Under the pieces are notes generated by a model, which saw only the letters and a program-made list of their open reading frames with translations, made no database searches and was not told the DNA's origin. Position numbers and translations under genes: made by a program. DNA of 64,000 nt, taken from the NCBI GenBank assembly GCA_052118065.1, contig JBQKHY010000004.1, positions 55,947 through 119,946 on the forward strand, read 5' to 3'. Within the stretch, counting starts at the first letter, position 1, and every line of letters starts with the position of its first letter. This stretch comes from Ruminococcoides sp052118065 (GTDB lineage Bacteria > Bacillota > Clostridia > Oscillospirales > Acutalibacteraceae). Positions 1-8,899 of this stretch are shown piece after piece.

Positions 1-1218
1 TTTATAAACACCCTTTAGGGCATCCTGTGAATAATAGATAATACTTGATTTCTTTACAAAGTCATCTACTGAAAGTGGTGAGAAGAACTTTGCAGTACCG
101 TTAGTTGGAAGAACATGGTTTGGACCTGCAAAGTAGTCACCAAGTGATTCACAACTATAACTACCTAGGAAGATAGCACCGGCATTCTTAATCTTTGTCA
201 TTACTAGGAATGGATCGGCAGTCTGAATTTCTAGGTGTTCTGAAGCGATTTCATTTGCTGCATCAATAGCTTCATCCATATTTTCTGCAACAAGGATATA
301 ACCAAAGTTATCCAGTGACTTTAAAATAATTTCCTTTCTTGAAAGAACCGCAACAAACTTATCAACTTCAGCAGAAACCTTCTTTGCAAAGTCCTCACTA
401 GTTGTAATAAGAATTGCTGATGCAAGTTCATCATGTTCAGCCTGACTAAGTAAATCAGCTGCAACAAATCTTGGGTTTGCAGTTTCATCGGCAATAACAA
501 GGATTTCTGAAGGACCTGCAATACTGTCAATATTAACAAAGCCATAAACTGCTTTCTTAGCTAAAGCAACATAAATGTTACCCGGACCTACAATCTTATC
601 TACCTTTTTAATACTATCTGTACCGTAAGCTAAAGCACCGATTGCCTGTGCTCCACCTACCTTATAAACTTCATCAACACCGGCTTCATTAGCAGCAACT
701 AAAACTGCAGGATTTACTTCACCCTCACTGTTACAAGGTGTTGTCATAATAATTTCCTTAACACCGGCAACCTTTGCAGGTACAATGTTCATAAGTACAG
801 ATGATGGATAAACTGCCTTACCACCAGGTACATAAACACCGACTCTTTCAAGTGGTGTAACCTTTTGACCTAGGATTGTGCCATCTTCTGTTGAGTTGAA
901 CCAACTGTTCTGCCTTTGTTTTTCGTGATAAGACTTAACATTTACAAGTGACTTCTTGATAACTGTTAATAGATCTTCTGACACCTTAGAATAAGCATCC
1001 TTAATTTCTTCTTCTGTTACACGGATATTGTCTTTATTAAGGTCAAACTTATCAAACTTCTTAGTATATTCAAAAAGTGCTTTGTCGCCATTTGCCTTAA
1101 TATTAGCCAAAATATCAGCTACTACACTTTCATAACTACCGTAGTTATTAGGACTTCTCTTTAGCATACCCTCAAGGATATTGTTCTTTGATTCTTTAGT
1201 TAATTTTACAATTCTCAT
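1..1218 (-). CDS. hisD: Histidinol dehydrogenase, 3' end outside window
   Basis: Catalyses the last two oxidations of histidine synthesis (L-histidinol to L-histidine, NAD-dependent, zinc enzyme, cytosol). The frame is open for 406 codons from ATG at 1218 to the left edge without a stop. The family is usually about 430 residues, so roughly the last 25 residues are missing. Recognisable family sequence includes GVYVPGGKAVYPSSVLMN, the VGGAQAIGALAYGT stretch, VGPGNIYV, DSIAGPSEILVIAD and the zinc/base region LLSQAEHDELASAILIT. The start has AGAGGATAAG upstream, overlapping the end of hisC. It lies 4 nt downstream of hisC and is read in the same direction, so the two form an operon. The identification is secure. 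Confidence 0.95.
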   Translation of the reverse strand, partial: MRIVKLTKESKNNILEGMLKRSPNNYGSYESVVADILANIKANGDKALFEYTKKFDKFDLNKDNIRVTEEEIKDAYSKVSEDLLTVIKKSLVNVKSYHEKQRQNSWFNSTEDGTILGQKVTPLERVGVYVPGGKAVYPSSVLMNIVPAKVAGVKEIIMTTPCNSEGEVNPAVLVAANEAGVDEVYKVGGAQAIGALAYGTDSIKKVDKIVGPGNIYVALAKKAVYGFVNIDSIAGPSEILVIADETANPRFVAADLLSQAEHDELASAILITTSEDFAKKVSAEVDKFVAVLSRKEIILKSLDNFGYILVAENMDEAIDAANEIASEHLEIQTADPFLVMTKIKNAGAIFLGSYSCESLGDYFAGPNHVLPTNGTAKFFSPLSVDDFVKKSSIIYYSQDALKGVYK

Positions 1219-1222
1219 TTTC

Positions 1223-2287
1223 TTATCCTCTCTTACCACTAATATATGAGTCTAGGAATGAAATTAATTCTTCCATTTCTCTTTCTGTACCGATTGTAAT
1301 TCTTAGATATTCATTAATTCTTGGTGCATTAAAATGTCTGACAAAGATTTTATTTTCTTTTAACGCATTAAATAATTCTTCACCACTAATTTCATTATGC
1401 TTAGCAAAAATAAAATTAGAAGAACTATCTAGGAAAGTAAAGCCTAGCTTTGTTAGACTTTCTTTAGTCTTTTCTCTTGTATCAATAATCTTAGCTACAA
1501 TATTCTTAAAGTATGTATCATCATTAATAGAGGCAACACCACACTTAATTGCAACATCAGACATTGTGTATGAATTAAAGCTGAATTTAACTGAATTCAA
1601 AACAGAAATTAGCTGTTCATTGCCTATACAATAACCAATACGCATACCTGCCATTGAGCGAGATTTTGAGAATGTTCTTGTAACAATAAGGTTATCATAC
1701 TTATTAACAAGTGAAAGTGCAGTCTCTCCACCAAAATCAATATATGCTTCATCAACAATAACAACCTTGTGCTTATTCTCAATAATAATATCTTCAATAT
1801 CAGATAAAGGAAGTGTTAGACCTGTTGGTGCATTTGGATTAGGAAAAATTACACCACCATTATCTACCATATAATCCTTAGGTATGATTTTAAAGTTTTC
1901 ATCCAAAGGTACTTCCCTATATTTAATTTGGAAAAGGTCAGCCCAAACTTTGTAGAAAGCATAGCTTACATCAGGAAATAAAATTTCCTTACCACTGTTG
2001 AAGAATGATAAGAAGCACATTGCAAGTACATCATCAGAACCTACACCTACAAAAACATTTTCTTTCTTAAAATGATGATAGTCGGCAATAGCTTGTACCA
2101 AATCAGTAACATCCGGATCAGGATACTTTCTAAAGGAATTGTTATCTACTTTAGAAAGTGCATCCAGTACAGATGGTGATGGTGGATATGGATTTTCGTT
2201 AGTGTTTAGTTTAATAACATCATTGTCCTTAGGTTGTTCACCTGGAACATAAGGAACAACTTTTCTAAAATTGTCTTCAATCATCAT
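1223..2287 (-). CDS. hisC: Histidinol-phosphate aminotransferase
   Basis: PLP-dependent transaminase that converts imidazole-acetol phosphate plus glutamate to histidinol phosphate in histidine synthesis. It is a fold-type I aminotransferase of normal length (354 residues). Visible landmarks are KLNTNENPYPPSP at the N-terminus, FPNPNAPTG in the middle, VDEAYIDF and the PLP lysine in TRTFSKSRSMAGMRIGY. Two ATG codons lie in tandem at 2287 and 2284. AGAGGG at 2292-2297 is better spaced for 2284, so the first methionine is uncertain. It is the first gene after the promoter at 2361-2389 and is followed after 4 nt by hisD. No his-type leader peptide or T-box is visible upstream. Confidence 0.93.
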   Translation of the reverse strand: MMIEDNFRKVVPYVPGEQPKDNDVIKLNTNENPYPPSPSVLDALSKVDNNSFRKYPDPDVTDLVQAIADYHHFKKENVFVGVGSDDVLAMCFLSFFNSGKEILFPDVSYAFYKVWADLFQIKYREVPLDENFKIIPKDYMVDNGGVIFPNPNAPTGLTLPLSDIEDIIIENKHKVVIVDEAYIDFGGETALSLVNKYDNLIVTRTFSKSRSMAGMRIGYCIGNEQLISVLNSVKFSFNSYTMSDVAIKCGVASINDDTYFKNIVAKIIDTREKTKESLTKLGFTFLDSSSNFIFAKHNEISGEELFNALKENKIFVRHFNAPRINEYLRITIGTEREMEELISFLDSYISGKRG

Positions 2288-2360
2288 TTTTCCCTCTGTT
2301 CTAAAATCTCTTTCTTATAAATCACATAGGTTTTGTGCAAAACATTACACACCCAAATAT

Positions 2361-2389
2361 ATTATACTTCAAACACAACATATAGTCAA
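2361..2389 (-). promoter_or_regulatory. Sigma-A-type promoter for hisC-hisD
   Basis: On the minus strand TTGACT (2384-2389) is followed by 17 nt and TATAAT (2361-2366). The expected start of transcription is about 65 nt upstream of hisC. Confidence 0.75.
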
Positions 2390-2403
2390 TAAAACAAAAG
2401 GAT

Positions 2404-2432
2404 AAACCCCACACTAAAATAGCGTGGGGTTT
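2404..2432 (-). terminator. Terminator of the CotH/dockerin gene
   Basis: A 9-bp perfect stem AAACCCCAC / GTGGGGTTT closes an 11-nt loop just downstream of the CotH stop codon. On the minus strand it is followed by a short T-rich run. Confidence 0.75.
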
Positions 2433-2447
2433 AAAAAGAGAAATATA

Positions 2448-5400
2448 TTATGAAATTCTTACTAGCATTTTTTGAATTGCAGAACAATCCTTGATGTTAA
2501 TCTTACCATCATTATTTACATCTGCAACTGCCTTTTGGGCATCTGTTAGAGTTACCCTCTTAACAGTATATTTCTGTAAGATTGTAGCATCTTGTACAGT
2601 AATCTTGCCATCAAGATTCAAGTCACCAATTAAACCTCGGCGAGTTGACTTGCCTTCAATTACAATATTGTTTACTGCAATTTCGCCACCTGTTGGTTCA
2701 TCAGCTGTACTACCACCTGCAACAGTTGTTCTTGATGTTGCAATAATTCTAACTGTAACACTCTTTGCACCATTACATTCTTCAGGAAGTTTAACCTTGT
2801 TAATATAGTTAGTTAAAACTTTTCTGTTATCGGAAGTAATTGTGAAGTTAGAGTTTGAAATATCTGTAAAGTTTGTACCGTCAATGCTATATTGCATTTT
2901 CCAATTTGCAGGAGCCTTACTACTACCACCCATACTGATTGAGAATGATAAATCCTTACAATCTGTACCGTCAAAAGTAGTTTGAATATATGGAGTATCA
3001 CCCCAAGGGTTCTTCTTACCGGCTGACATTAGTGGTACAATCTCATCACCGTCTTTACCGTACTCAGCGTCTGACCATTCAAGTGCTCTGCCGTTTGTAC
3101 CATCCATAGATAGGAACAAATCAGCCTGACCGAATGTTGCCTTATAACCGGACTTATCTCCATATTCTTCCAATTTATCACCGGTATTCTTACCTGTACT
3201 GTCAAAATAGAATTCTGAAATTGTATTTTCACCAACCTGATGTTCAGGTTTTGTTGGCTTAGTTGGCTCTGTAGGTTCTGTTGGCTTAACAGGTTCTACA
3301 TAATAATCAATAAACATGTTTGACATATAAGCAGCACGGCTAATTGCCCAATCTACCATATAATCATATACACCCTTAAATGTATTTGTATCATACTTAG
3401 TAGCAGTTGTGCTCTTTGTATATGTCTTTGTCTTGTAATCAAAACTTAGTTTATATAGTGTACTATGGTCTGCTAACCACTGTGGTTCAGGATTTATTAA
3501 TCTACCTGAAGCATAGTTCATAGCAGCTGAATCTTTAACTAGATTGTAGTAAACATCTGATGAATATAATTCACCGGAAGAAATATTTTGTCCCTTAAAT
3601 AAATATTCAATTGCAGGTACAAAATCCTTATACCATAGTTCACCACTTCTATTTTTAATAACAGGGTTTTGAGACATTAGTGTACACATATTTCTGTCAC
3701 CCTTAGATGAAATATATGCACCTTCAGGCTTTGTATATGTACCACCACCAAAACCTGCTGCATTACCTAGTGAATTATCATAATCCCATGTAGGTGCTGC
3801 ATAGATTTTATACTTACCGTTAGCATCCTTTTTATTTACAAAATAGAATGAGCTTACACCGGCATCCCAGTTTTTGCAATATTCATTTAGTAGGTACATT
3901 CTGGCAAATGAATCAACATCAATAACATCAGCTAAATCTGCGTGATTATTTTTAACAGCGTTATACATTTTTTCAAACTTTGCTTTAATGTAGTTATAAG
4001 CATTGTCGTAACCCTTATCTGAAGAAGTAATATCAGGTGAAACCACTTCAACATTTTGACCACAAGTATAGAAAGCAAAGCCTTCCGCTGCACCGTCAAT
4101 CTTAATAACAAATGGGAAATCAGTTGGTGTTGTACCATCTTCGTTAATATATTCTTCACCTGTCATATCAGAAATTAAGTTATCTTTACCAACATCAATT
4201 TTCTGACACAACTGATATGAACCAAGATATACACCATTTATATAGAAATCAGTATATCTACTGTCTGAGTTATATGGAATACCAACCTGATCACCTAAAT
4301 CATATAGGAATCTGTTTCTGGATAAAGAGTCATCTTGATAGTTAGCAACAATACTATACTTCTTAGTCTTTTCCATACCTGCAACAGAAAGTGCTGAATC
4401 AAAGTTAAGGTTAAAAGACTTCTTCGACTTTGCCCAAGAAGTGTTACCTCTACCCTTTACCTTCTTAATAGAAGTATCTGTAATTTTGCCGTTACTTTCT
4501 GTAACTGCTGCAGTAGCCTTAGCGCTATTTGACTTATCAGCACTTAAATAAGACAATAAATCTTGACCATTGAAACTTGCTGCATTATTTATATAAACTG
4601 CACATTCAGCACCACTTCTCATAATATTTAAAGTGTAGTTAGTTGAATTTACAGTAACAGTATATTTACTGTTTGGTGTATAATTCATAGTAACTGTTGA
4701 CTTTGATGGAATTTCAACATTGCCAATCTTTACTGTTGAAGAGAATGTGTTGTAAATATCAATCTTAGATTTGTCAGTTGATGATGGTAAGAAGAAGTAG
4801 TAATCACCACTATCTGTTAGCTTACCTTTTTCATCATACTTATGTTGCCATACCTGCCAAGCCTCTGTTTCATTTTCATTGGCAGTTACACCATGAACAT
4901 AAAGGTTATTAGCCTTTGCATAACTGAACTTATATTCACCTGTTGAAGGTTTTGATGGTTCAGTAGGTTTAGTTTCTGTAGGCTTTTCACCATATTTACC
5001 AACAGAACCGTTGCCCTCTAAGTCTGTTGCAAATACACAGTTGTTGCCTTTTGCAAAATCTTCATATGTTAGAACAGGAGAATTGTTCCAAAGTGTATCT
5101 GAACTACCTCTCCAAAATCTTATTGCCTTTGCACCGGCAGTTTCGTTAGTAAATGTATAACTAAACTTATAGTTACCTAAGTCACTAGTTACCTTTACCG
5201 GATTATATTTTGTTTTGTCAGCATTATTGATGGAAACATTTTTTCCGTCATTATCTGCCTTTGAATACTCTGTAAAGTTAATATACTCTGTAGCATAGGC
5301 ACTAGTCCATTGTTCGCCACATGATGAACAATCAAAATAAACTGTATCACCTGATTTAAAACCATCAGTTGATGTTGTTTCTGCAAATACAGCAGAGGAA

Positions 5401-5465
5401 GCTGTAAACATTGAAGTAACAATCATCATTACAGATAGAATGATTGCAATGGGTTTTTTAATCAT
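2448..5465 (-). CDS. Secreted CotH-family protein with type I dockerin
   Basis: A 1005-residue extracellular multidomain protein. Residues 1-28 are a signal peptide ending AVFA. A first module (about 40-155) begins with aromatic-rich sequence reminiscent of small carbohydrate-binding modules, but this is weak. A PT-rich linker spans 161-177. A second N-terminal module leads into a CotH kinase-like domain with GRGNTSW at 338-344 and the WDYDNSLG motif at 560-567. A second PT/K linker is at 726-741, followed by a beta-rich module of about 200 residues. The C-terminal dockerin (946-1003) has two calcium loops, DLNLDGKITVQD and DVNNDGKINIKD. Dockerins bind cohesins of scaffoldins, so the protein probably joins a cellulosome- or amylosome-like complex. 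The role of CotH domains in such complexes is not settled. GGAGGG precedes the ATG. Confidence 0.88.
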   Translation of the reverse strand: MIKKPIAIILSVMMIVTSMFTASSAVFAETTSTDGFKSGDTVYFDCSSCGEQWTSAYATEYINFTEYSKADNDGKNVSINNADKTKYNPVKVTSDLGNYKFSYTFTNETAGAKAIRFWRGSSDTLWNNSPVLTYEDFAKGNNCVFATDLEGNGSVGKYGEKPTETKPTEPSKPSTGEYKFSYAKANNLYVHGVTANENETEAWQVWQHKYDEKGKLTDSGDYYFFLPSSTDKSKIDIYNTFSSTVKIGNVEIPSKSTVTMNYTPNSKYTVTVNSTNYTLNIMRSGAECAVYINNAASFNGQDLLSYLSADKSNSAKATAAVTESNGKITDTSIKKVKGRGNTSWAKSKKSFNLNFDSALSVAGMEKTKKYSIVANYQDDSLSRNRFLYDLGDQVGIPYNSDSRYTDFYINGVYLGSYQLCQKIDVGKDNLISDMTGEEYINEDGTTPTDFPFVIKIDGAAEGFAFYTCGQNVEVVSPDITSSDKGYDNAYNYIKAKFEKMYNAVKNNHADLADVIDVDSFARMYLLNEYCKNWDAGVSSFYFVNKKDANGKYKIYAAPTWDYDNSLGNAAGFGGGTYTKPEGAYISSKGDRNMCTLMSQNPVIKNRSGELWYKDFVPAIEYLFKGQNISSGELYSSDVYYNLVKDSAAMNYASGRLINPEPQWLADHSTLYKLSFDYKTKTYTKSTTATKYDTNTFKGVYDYMVDWAISRAAYMSNMFIDYYVEPVKPTEPTEPTKPTKPEHQVGENTISEFYFDSTGKNTGDKLEEYGDKSGYKATFGQADLFLSMDGTNGRALEWSDAEYGKDGDEIVPLMSAGKKNPWGDTPYIQTTFDGTDCKDLSFSISMGGSSKAPANWKMQYSIDGTNFTDISNSNFTITSDNRKVLTNYINKVKLPEECNGAKSVTVRIIATSRTTVAGGSTADEPTGGEIAVNNIVIEGKSTRRGLIGDLNLDGKITVQDATILQKYTVKRVTLTDAQKAVADVNNDGKINIKDCSAIQKMLVRIS

Positions 5466-5494
5466 TTTTATCCCTCCTAATATATTTCATCTTT

Positions 5495-5523
5495 ATTATA
5501 AACCTATCATATAAATAAAACAA
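5495..5523 (-). promoter_or_regulatory. Promoter for the CotH/dockerin gene
   Basis: On the minus strand TTGTTT (5518-5523), 17 nt, then TATAAT (5495-5500). The -35 is poor and the -10 perfect. Confidence 0.55.
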
Positions 5524-5617
5524 TGAACTAATTGTAAATAATCACTTGAAATTTAATATTTTCTCCAGTTTTTTTGCAAACTTTTAACAAAGTAAACTAT
5601 TTCATTAACATAAAATA

Positions 5618-5646
5618 ATGACAAATTTAATCTTATATGATATAAT
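5618..5646 (+). promoter_or_regulatory. Promoter for the small membrane protein gene
   Basis: ATGACA (5618-5623), 17 nt, TATAAT (5641-5646) sits 16 nt upstream of the ATG at 5662, giving a very short 5' leader. Confidence 0.6.
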
Positions 5647-5661
5647 AATGATGGTGATTTT

Positions 5662-6027
5662 ATGAAAATTAGTAATATGAAAAACCTAAATACTGCTTTA
5701 AATGAAAAGCAAAAAGAAATTGAAATTCACGGTAATATTAGTGACAAGGTTCTCAGAAGTGGACTTATAAGTAACATAGTTTTTGTAGGAGTGGTAACAC
5801 TTATTGTGGGCATTATCGGCACAATAGTTTTCGGAATTACATACTTAATATCTAATATTTACTGGACTATGGCAGTTGCTATTATCTCCTTATGTGTTAT
5901 TCTGTTTGCTATTACAATTCTACTAACACTTAAATTTATGCAAAAGCTAGATATTGGACTTGCAGTAAAATTGAGAAAATATACTGTAACCAAAAAGTCA
6001 GGTAAAATTCTTTTGGTTAGAAAATAA
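5662..6027 (+). CDS. Small two-helix membrane protein of unknown function
   Basis: I do not recognise this 121-residue protein. The first 35 residues are polar and charged. Two hydrophobic segments follow at about 36-62 and 66-92, joined by a very short turn, and a basic C-terminal tail (KLRKYTVTKKSGKILLVRK) is predicted to face the cytoplasm by the positive-inside rule. It lies alone between the divergent CotH gene and the convergent atp operon, with its own promoter and terminator, so context gives no function. The Shine-Dalgarno GGTGA precedes the ATG. It is likely a real gene because it has matched expression signals. Confidence 0.6.
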   Translation: MKISNMKNLNTALNEKQKEIEIHGNISDKVLRSGLISNIVFVGVVTLIVGIIGTIVFGITYLISNIYWTMAVAIISLCVILFAITILLTLKFMQKLDIGLAVKLRKYTVTKKSGKILLVRK

Positions 6028-6054
6028 TTTTTACAAATTAATAAGTAATGTATA

Positions 6055-6079
6055 ATCCTATCTTCTTCGAAGATGGGAT
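6055..6079 (+). terminator. Terminator of the small membrane protein gene
   Basis: An 11-bp stem (ATCCTATCTTC / GAAGATGGGAT, one G-U) with a 3-nt loop is followed by TTTTTATTTTT. Confidence 0.85.
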
Positions 6080-6102
6080 TTTTTATTTTTACATAACATA
6101 AG

Positions 6103-6129
6103 AAAGGTTGCCCATAAAGGACAACCTTT
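6103..6129 (-). terminator. Terminator of the atp operon
   Basis: An 8-bp stem AAAGGTTG / CAACCTTT lies directly beyond the atpC stop. The T-tract on the minus strand is weak, while the plus strand has one too, so it may act in both directions. Confidence 0.6.
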
Positions 6130-6134
6130 GATTT

Positions 6135-6542
6135 TTACATATATTTACTTGTAGCTTTTAGTCGAGCCATAGCTCTTGATAGAGATGCCTTTGAGTGATG
6201 ATACTCAATCTGACTACGCTTTTGACGCAATGCTTCTTCAGCTCTTTCCTTAGCTTCTCTGGCTCTGTTAGCATCAATTTCATCAGGTCTTTCACTTGTT
6301 TGAACAAGGAAGGTAACATCATTGTCGATAACTTCAATAAAGCCTAAACCGGTGAATACTACTCTCTCATCTTCATCAACAGGCTTGAACTTAGTTATGC
6401 CAACATCAGTAGCCATCAAAATGTTTTCGTGATGAGCCAAGATACCCTTTTCACCATCAAAGCAAGGAATAGTCATTTTCTCACATTCACCATCAAAAAC
6501 AACTTTATCAGCTGCCAAGATTTTTAATTTAAAAGTATTCAT
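6135..6542 (-). CDS. atpC: F1 ATP synthase epsilon subunit
   Basis: Central-stalk subunit of F1 that contacts gamma and the c-ring and can inhibit ATP hydrolysis. It is 135 residues, normal length. The N-terminal beta-sandwich begins with FKLKILAADKVVFDGE and contains the IPCFDGEKGILAHHENIL loop. The C-terminal half is the two-helix part rich in EAKERAEEAL and ending ARLKATSKYM. It is the last gene of the atp operon, 13 nt after atpD, with AAAGGTGATT before the ATG. Confidence 0.95.
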   Translation of the reverse strand: MNTFKLKILAADKVVFDGECEKMTIPCFDGEKGILAHHENILMATDVGITKFKPVDEDERVVFTGLGFIEVIDNDVTFLVQTSERPDEIDANRAREAKERAEEALRQKRSQIEYHHSKASLSRAMARLKATSKYM

Positions 6543-6555
6543 TATGAATCACCTT

Positions 6556-7947
6556 TTATTCTTTCATTGCCTTTGCTTTAGCAATAACATCTTCAAGATT
6601 ACCAACATTGAAGAAAGCTGCTTCAGGATATTCATCCATTTCACCATCAATAATAGCCTTAAATGAACGGATAGTATCTTTTAGTGGAACATACTTACCG
6701 GGAACACCTGTAAATGTTTCAGCAACATGGAATGGCTGAGAAAGGAATCTCTGAATCTTTCTTGCTCTATAAACTGTAACCTTATCTTCGTCAGAAAGTT
6801 CTTCCATACCTAGGATACCGATAATATCCTGTAGTTCTTTATATTTCTGTAGAATTTCCTGAACTTTACGAGCAGTTTCGTAATGTTCTTCACCAACTAC
6901 ATCAGGTTCAAGAATTCTTGATGTACTTTCAAGTGGGTCGATAGCTGGGTAAATACCTTGTTCAACAATCTTTCTTGATAAAACAGTTGTAGCATCAAGG
7001 TGAGCGAATGTTGTTGCAGGAGCAGGGTCAGTAAGGTCATCGGCAGGAACATAAACAGCCTGAACAGATGTAACAGAACCATTCTTTGTTGATGCGATTC
7101 TTTCCTGTAGTTCACCCATTTCAGTAGCTAGAGTTGGCTGATAACCAACGGCTGATGGCATACGACCTAGTAGAGCAGAAACTTCTGAACCGGCCTGTGT
7201 GAAACGGAAAATGTTATCAATAAATAGAAGAACATTCTGGTTCATTTCATCTCTAAAGTATTCAGCCATTGTTAGACCAGTTTCAGCAACTCTCATACGA
7301 GCTCCGGGTGGTTCGTTCATTTGACCAAAGACTAGTGCTGTCTTTTCAATAACACCGGACTCTGTCATTTCTGTCCAAAGGTCGTTACCTTCTCTTGAAC
7401 GCTCACCAACACCGGTAAAGATTGAGTAACCACCATGTTCAGTAGCAATGTTACGGATAAGCTCCTGAATAAGAACTGTCTTACCAACACCGGCACCACC
7501 GAACAAACCAATTTTACCACCCTTTGCATAAGGAGCAAGAAGGTCAATAGCCTTGATACCTGTTTCAAGAATTTCAACAACAGGACTTTGGTCTTCAAAT
7601 GAAGGTGGGTCTCTGTGAATTTCCCAATGCTGTTCATTATCTAGGTTTTCACCACCGTCAATAGTTTCACCTAGTGGGTTGAAAAGTCTGCCAAGTGTTT
7701 TTTCACCAACCGGAACTTTGATACCTGAACCGGTAGCAGTAACTTCCATATCTCTATATAAACCATCAGAAGAAGCAAGCATAATACATCTTACCTGGTC
7801 ATTGCCAAGGTGTTGTGCTACTTCCATAACAAGAGTTTTGCCATCATTTTCAACAGTAAGGGCATCCTTGATTTCAGGGATTGTGTCTTCAGTAAACTGT
7901 ACATCAACAACAGGACCCATTACCTGAATGATTTTACCTTTATTCAT
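6556..7947 (-). CDS. atpD: F1 ATP synthase beta subunit
   Basis: Catalytic subunit of F1. With the start used here it is 463 residues. The P-loop GGAGVGKT is at about 150-157, the catalytic GERSREGND region follows, and the DELSEED-like segment reads MEELSDEDK. An upstream in-frame ATG at 7956 is fused to the Shine-Dalgarno sequence AAAGGATG and cannot be used with it. The ATG at 7947 has AAAGGA 8 nt away, so I chose it. The gene lies 33 nt downstream of atpG. Confidence 0.96.
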   Translation of the reverse strand: MNKGKIIQVMGPVVDVQFTEDTIPEIKDALTVENDGKTLVMEVAQHLGNDQVRCIMLASSDGLYRDMEVTATGSGIKVPVGEKTLGRLFNPLGETIDGGENLDNEQHWEIHRDPPSFEDQSPVVEILETGIKAIDLLAPYAKGGKIGLFGGAGVGKTVLIQELIRNIATEHGGYSIFTGVGERSREGNDLWTEMTESGVIEKTALVFGQMNEPPGARMRVAETGLTMAEYFRDEMNQNVLLFIDNIFRFTQAGSEVSALLGRMPSAVGYQPTLATEMGELQERIASTKNGSVTSVQAVYVPADDLTDPAPATTFAHLDATTVLSRKIVEQGIYPAIDPLESTSRILEPDVVGEEHYETARKVQEILQKYKELQDIIGILGMEELSDEDKVTVYRARKIQRFLSQPFHVAETFTGVPGKYVPLKDTIRSFKAIIDGEMDEYPEAAFFNVGNLEDVIAKAKAMKE

Positions 7948-7980
7948 TATATTCATCCTTTCATAAGTATATTATGAAAA

Positions 7981-8886
7981 TTAACCTTTATTTTTCTGAG
8001 CTTTTGCACCGGAAATAACCTCAGTAATTTCTTGTGTAATAGCTGCTTGACGAGCTCTATTATAAAGGACTGAAAGGTCCTTTAACATTTCCTTCGCACT
8101 ATCTGTAGCAGACTGCATAGCCATCATTCTGGCATTCTGTTCACTACAGTAAGATTCAACTAAAGCACCGTAAATATAACCGGCAATAAAGTCCGGTACA
8201 ACATTATCAAAAACAGCATCGGCAGATGGTAAAAGAGTAATGTTCTCAATATGAGTACCCATATCAATATGGTCTGATGTATCTGTAAATGCGTGTTTAC
8301 GAAGTGGTAATAGACGCTTAACCTTTGGTTCAGTAGCAATAGCTGACTTCATATTTGTATAAACGATATAAACTTCATCAAGTTCTTTCATTTCGTATAA
8401 GTCAAGTACAGTTTCTGCAATTCTTCTGGCTCTGTTTAGACTAGGATCTTGAGCAGTAAACTGGAAATGTTCGTCAACAAAAATATCTTTCTTCTTGAAA
8501 TAATGACGACCAACTTGACCGATAACAAAAAGTTTATCGTTACTTGTTTTTTCTGTATCAATAATCTCTTGGGCTAACTTAATAACATTTTGGTTATAAG
8601 CACCGGCAAGACCTTTATCAGCAGTAACAACAATAATGCCCTTACGCTTATCAGCGTCACCTGCAACATACTTTTGGTCACAGAAAAATCTGTTTTCAAC
8701 ATTAGGAACAAGTTTCAATGTTTTTCTGATTGAATCCTGTAAGCTGATAAAGTATGGATGGGTATTTTCATAATTTCTCTTAGCCTTTTTTAGCTTACTT
8801 GAAGAAATCATATACATAGCATTTGTAATTTTAAGGGTATCGTTGATACTTTTAATTCTGCTTTGGATTTCTCTTGTATTTGCCAT
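7981..8886 (-). CDS. atpG: F1 ATP synthase gamma subunit
   Basis: Rotor shaft of F1, 301 residues. The N-terminal helix MANTREIQSRIKSINDTLKI with SSSKLKKAK and the C-terminal helix NARMMAMQSATDSAKEML...YNRARQAAITQEITEVISGA are the two long antiparallel helices that insert into the alpha3beta3 barrel. The central domain has VTADKGLAGAYNQN. AAAGGAAG precedes the ATG. It lies 13 nt after atpA in the operon. Confidence 0.96.
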   Translation of the reverse strand: MANTREIQSRIKSINDTLKITNAMYMISSSKLKKAKRNYENTHPYFISLQDSIRKTLKLVPNVENRFFCDQKYVAGDADKRKGIIVVTADKGLAGAYNQNVIKLAQEIIDTEKTSNDKLFVIGQVGRHYFKKKDIFVDEHFQFTAQDPSLNRARRIAETVLDLYEMKELDEVYIVYTNMKSAIATEPKVKRLLPLRKHAFTDTSDHIDMGTHIENITLLPSADAVFDNVVPDFIAGYIYGALVESYCSEQNARMMAMQSATDSAKEMLKDLSVLYNRARQAAITQEITEVISGAKAQKNKG

Positions 8887-8899
8887 ATCAAGACTTCCT

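Noticed and set aside
2491..2808. Plus-strand frame of 105 codons inside the CotH gene
   Set aside because: Shadow frame opposite a well-supported multidomain protein; no start signals and no family resemblance.
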